A stretch of DNA of 64,000 bases. Source: Hemicordylus capensis (taxonomy: Eukaryota; Chordata; Lepidosauria; Squamata; Cordylidae). The notes below the pieces were generated by a model, which ran no database searches, was not told the DNA's origin, and saw nothing but the letters and a program-made list of their open reading frames with translations. The stretch spans positions 145,219,501 through 145,283,500 of the forward strand of contig NC_069661.1 of NCBI RefSeq assembly GCF_027244095.1. The letters are read 5' to 3'. The position numbers were made by a program, and so were the translations under genes. Below are positions 63,783 through 64,000 of the stretch, piece by piece (positions within the stretch are counted from its first letter, which is position 1; each line of letters opens with the position of its first letter).

Positions 63783-63882
63783 TTTCAGGTGCTCTATCCA
63801 ACGTGTACCACAATTTAAAGCGGCTGGAATGCTGAGCCTGCACTTCCTCAAGTTCTGGACGTAACAGAATATCTTTCTCAGT
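63783..63882 (-). CDS. CYB5R3: CYB5R3-like, penultimate coding exon
   Basis: Minus strand, acceptor TTGAACAG and donor GTAAGA. Encodes [20 protein letters not shown] then [13 protein letters not shown], and leaves one base that joins the next exon as Asn (APENWDYSQG). Human CYB5R3 reads [33 protein letters not shown], so this exon supports CYB5R3 over CYB5R1 and CYB5R2. It forms part of the NADH-binding lobe. Confidence 0.9.
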
Positions 63883-64000
63883 CTGTTCAAGAACAATAAG
63901 AGTAATAGTTATGCTATACACTTCTCTGCTACTGGCTATTTAAACTCTTCAAAAGAACTGAATAAAGCAAGTAAATCAAGAACTCAACATTACATCTTGG

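Noticed and set aside
1-64000. CRISPR array, prophage, operon or toxin system
   Set aside because: The window is spliced vertebrate sequence with no direct-repeat/spacer pattern, ribosome-binding sites or bacterial-type genes.

Overview
The window is ordinary vertebrate nuclear DNA, most likely from a squamate reptile (probably a lizard). Three host genes can be read. The exons are short and AT-neutral, and they sit in long introns packed with L2-, CR1- and Vingi/I-type LINEs, tRNA-derived SINEs and many small hAT and Tigger-like DNA transposons. Finding L2, CR1 and Vingi-like LINEs together with these palindromic hAT elements points to Squamata. The species cannot be named from the sequence alone.

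Positions 1-50196 hold the 3' three-quarters of PPFIBP1 (liprin-beta-1) on the plus strand. I could place 22 coding exons with matching splice phases. Together they encode 769 residues: the end of the N-terminal coiled coil, the variable serine-rich linker, three SAM domains and the conserved acidic C-terminus. Two exons are 33-nt microexons. The promoter and the first exons lie upstream of the window. The 3' UTR follows, with AATAAA hexamers near 51.2-51.3 kb.

Positions 55483-56199 hold REP15 (Rab15 effector protein), an intact 238-residue single-exon reading frame on the plus strand. At 63149-63882 the last two coding exons of an NADH-cytochrome b5 reductase (CYB5R3-like) lie on the minus strand and run off the right edge. 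The order is PPFIBP1 > REP15 > < CYB5R. Mammals have MRPS35 after REP15, so this arrangement differs from the mammalian one.

The introns form a layered transposon record. Five hAT-like foldback elements with ends near TAGGGATGTGCAC are present, four of them with 8-bp target duplications (two of these exact). Four short (about 137 bp) palindromic hAT MITEs each have a visible 8-bp duplication. A 5.35-kb nest is built of a foldback element, an L2 LINE inside it and a MITE inside the LINE. There are at least four Tigger-like elements with TA duplications, two Vingi/I-like LINEs, and an LTR-like insertion (38604-39799) that carries a nearly loop-free 0.2-kb inverted repeat. A fossil of a DIRS-like retroelement lies between REP15 and CYB5R. 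I found no CRISPR array, phage, operon or new multi-gene system. The points of most interest concern repeat architecture next to splice sites, the microexons and the gene order.
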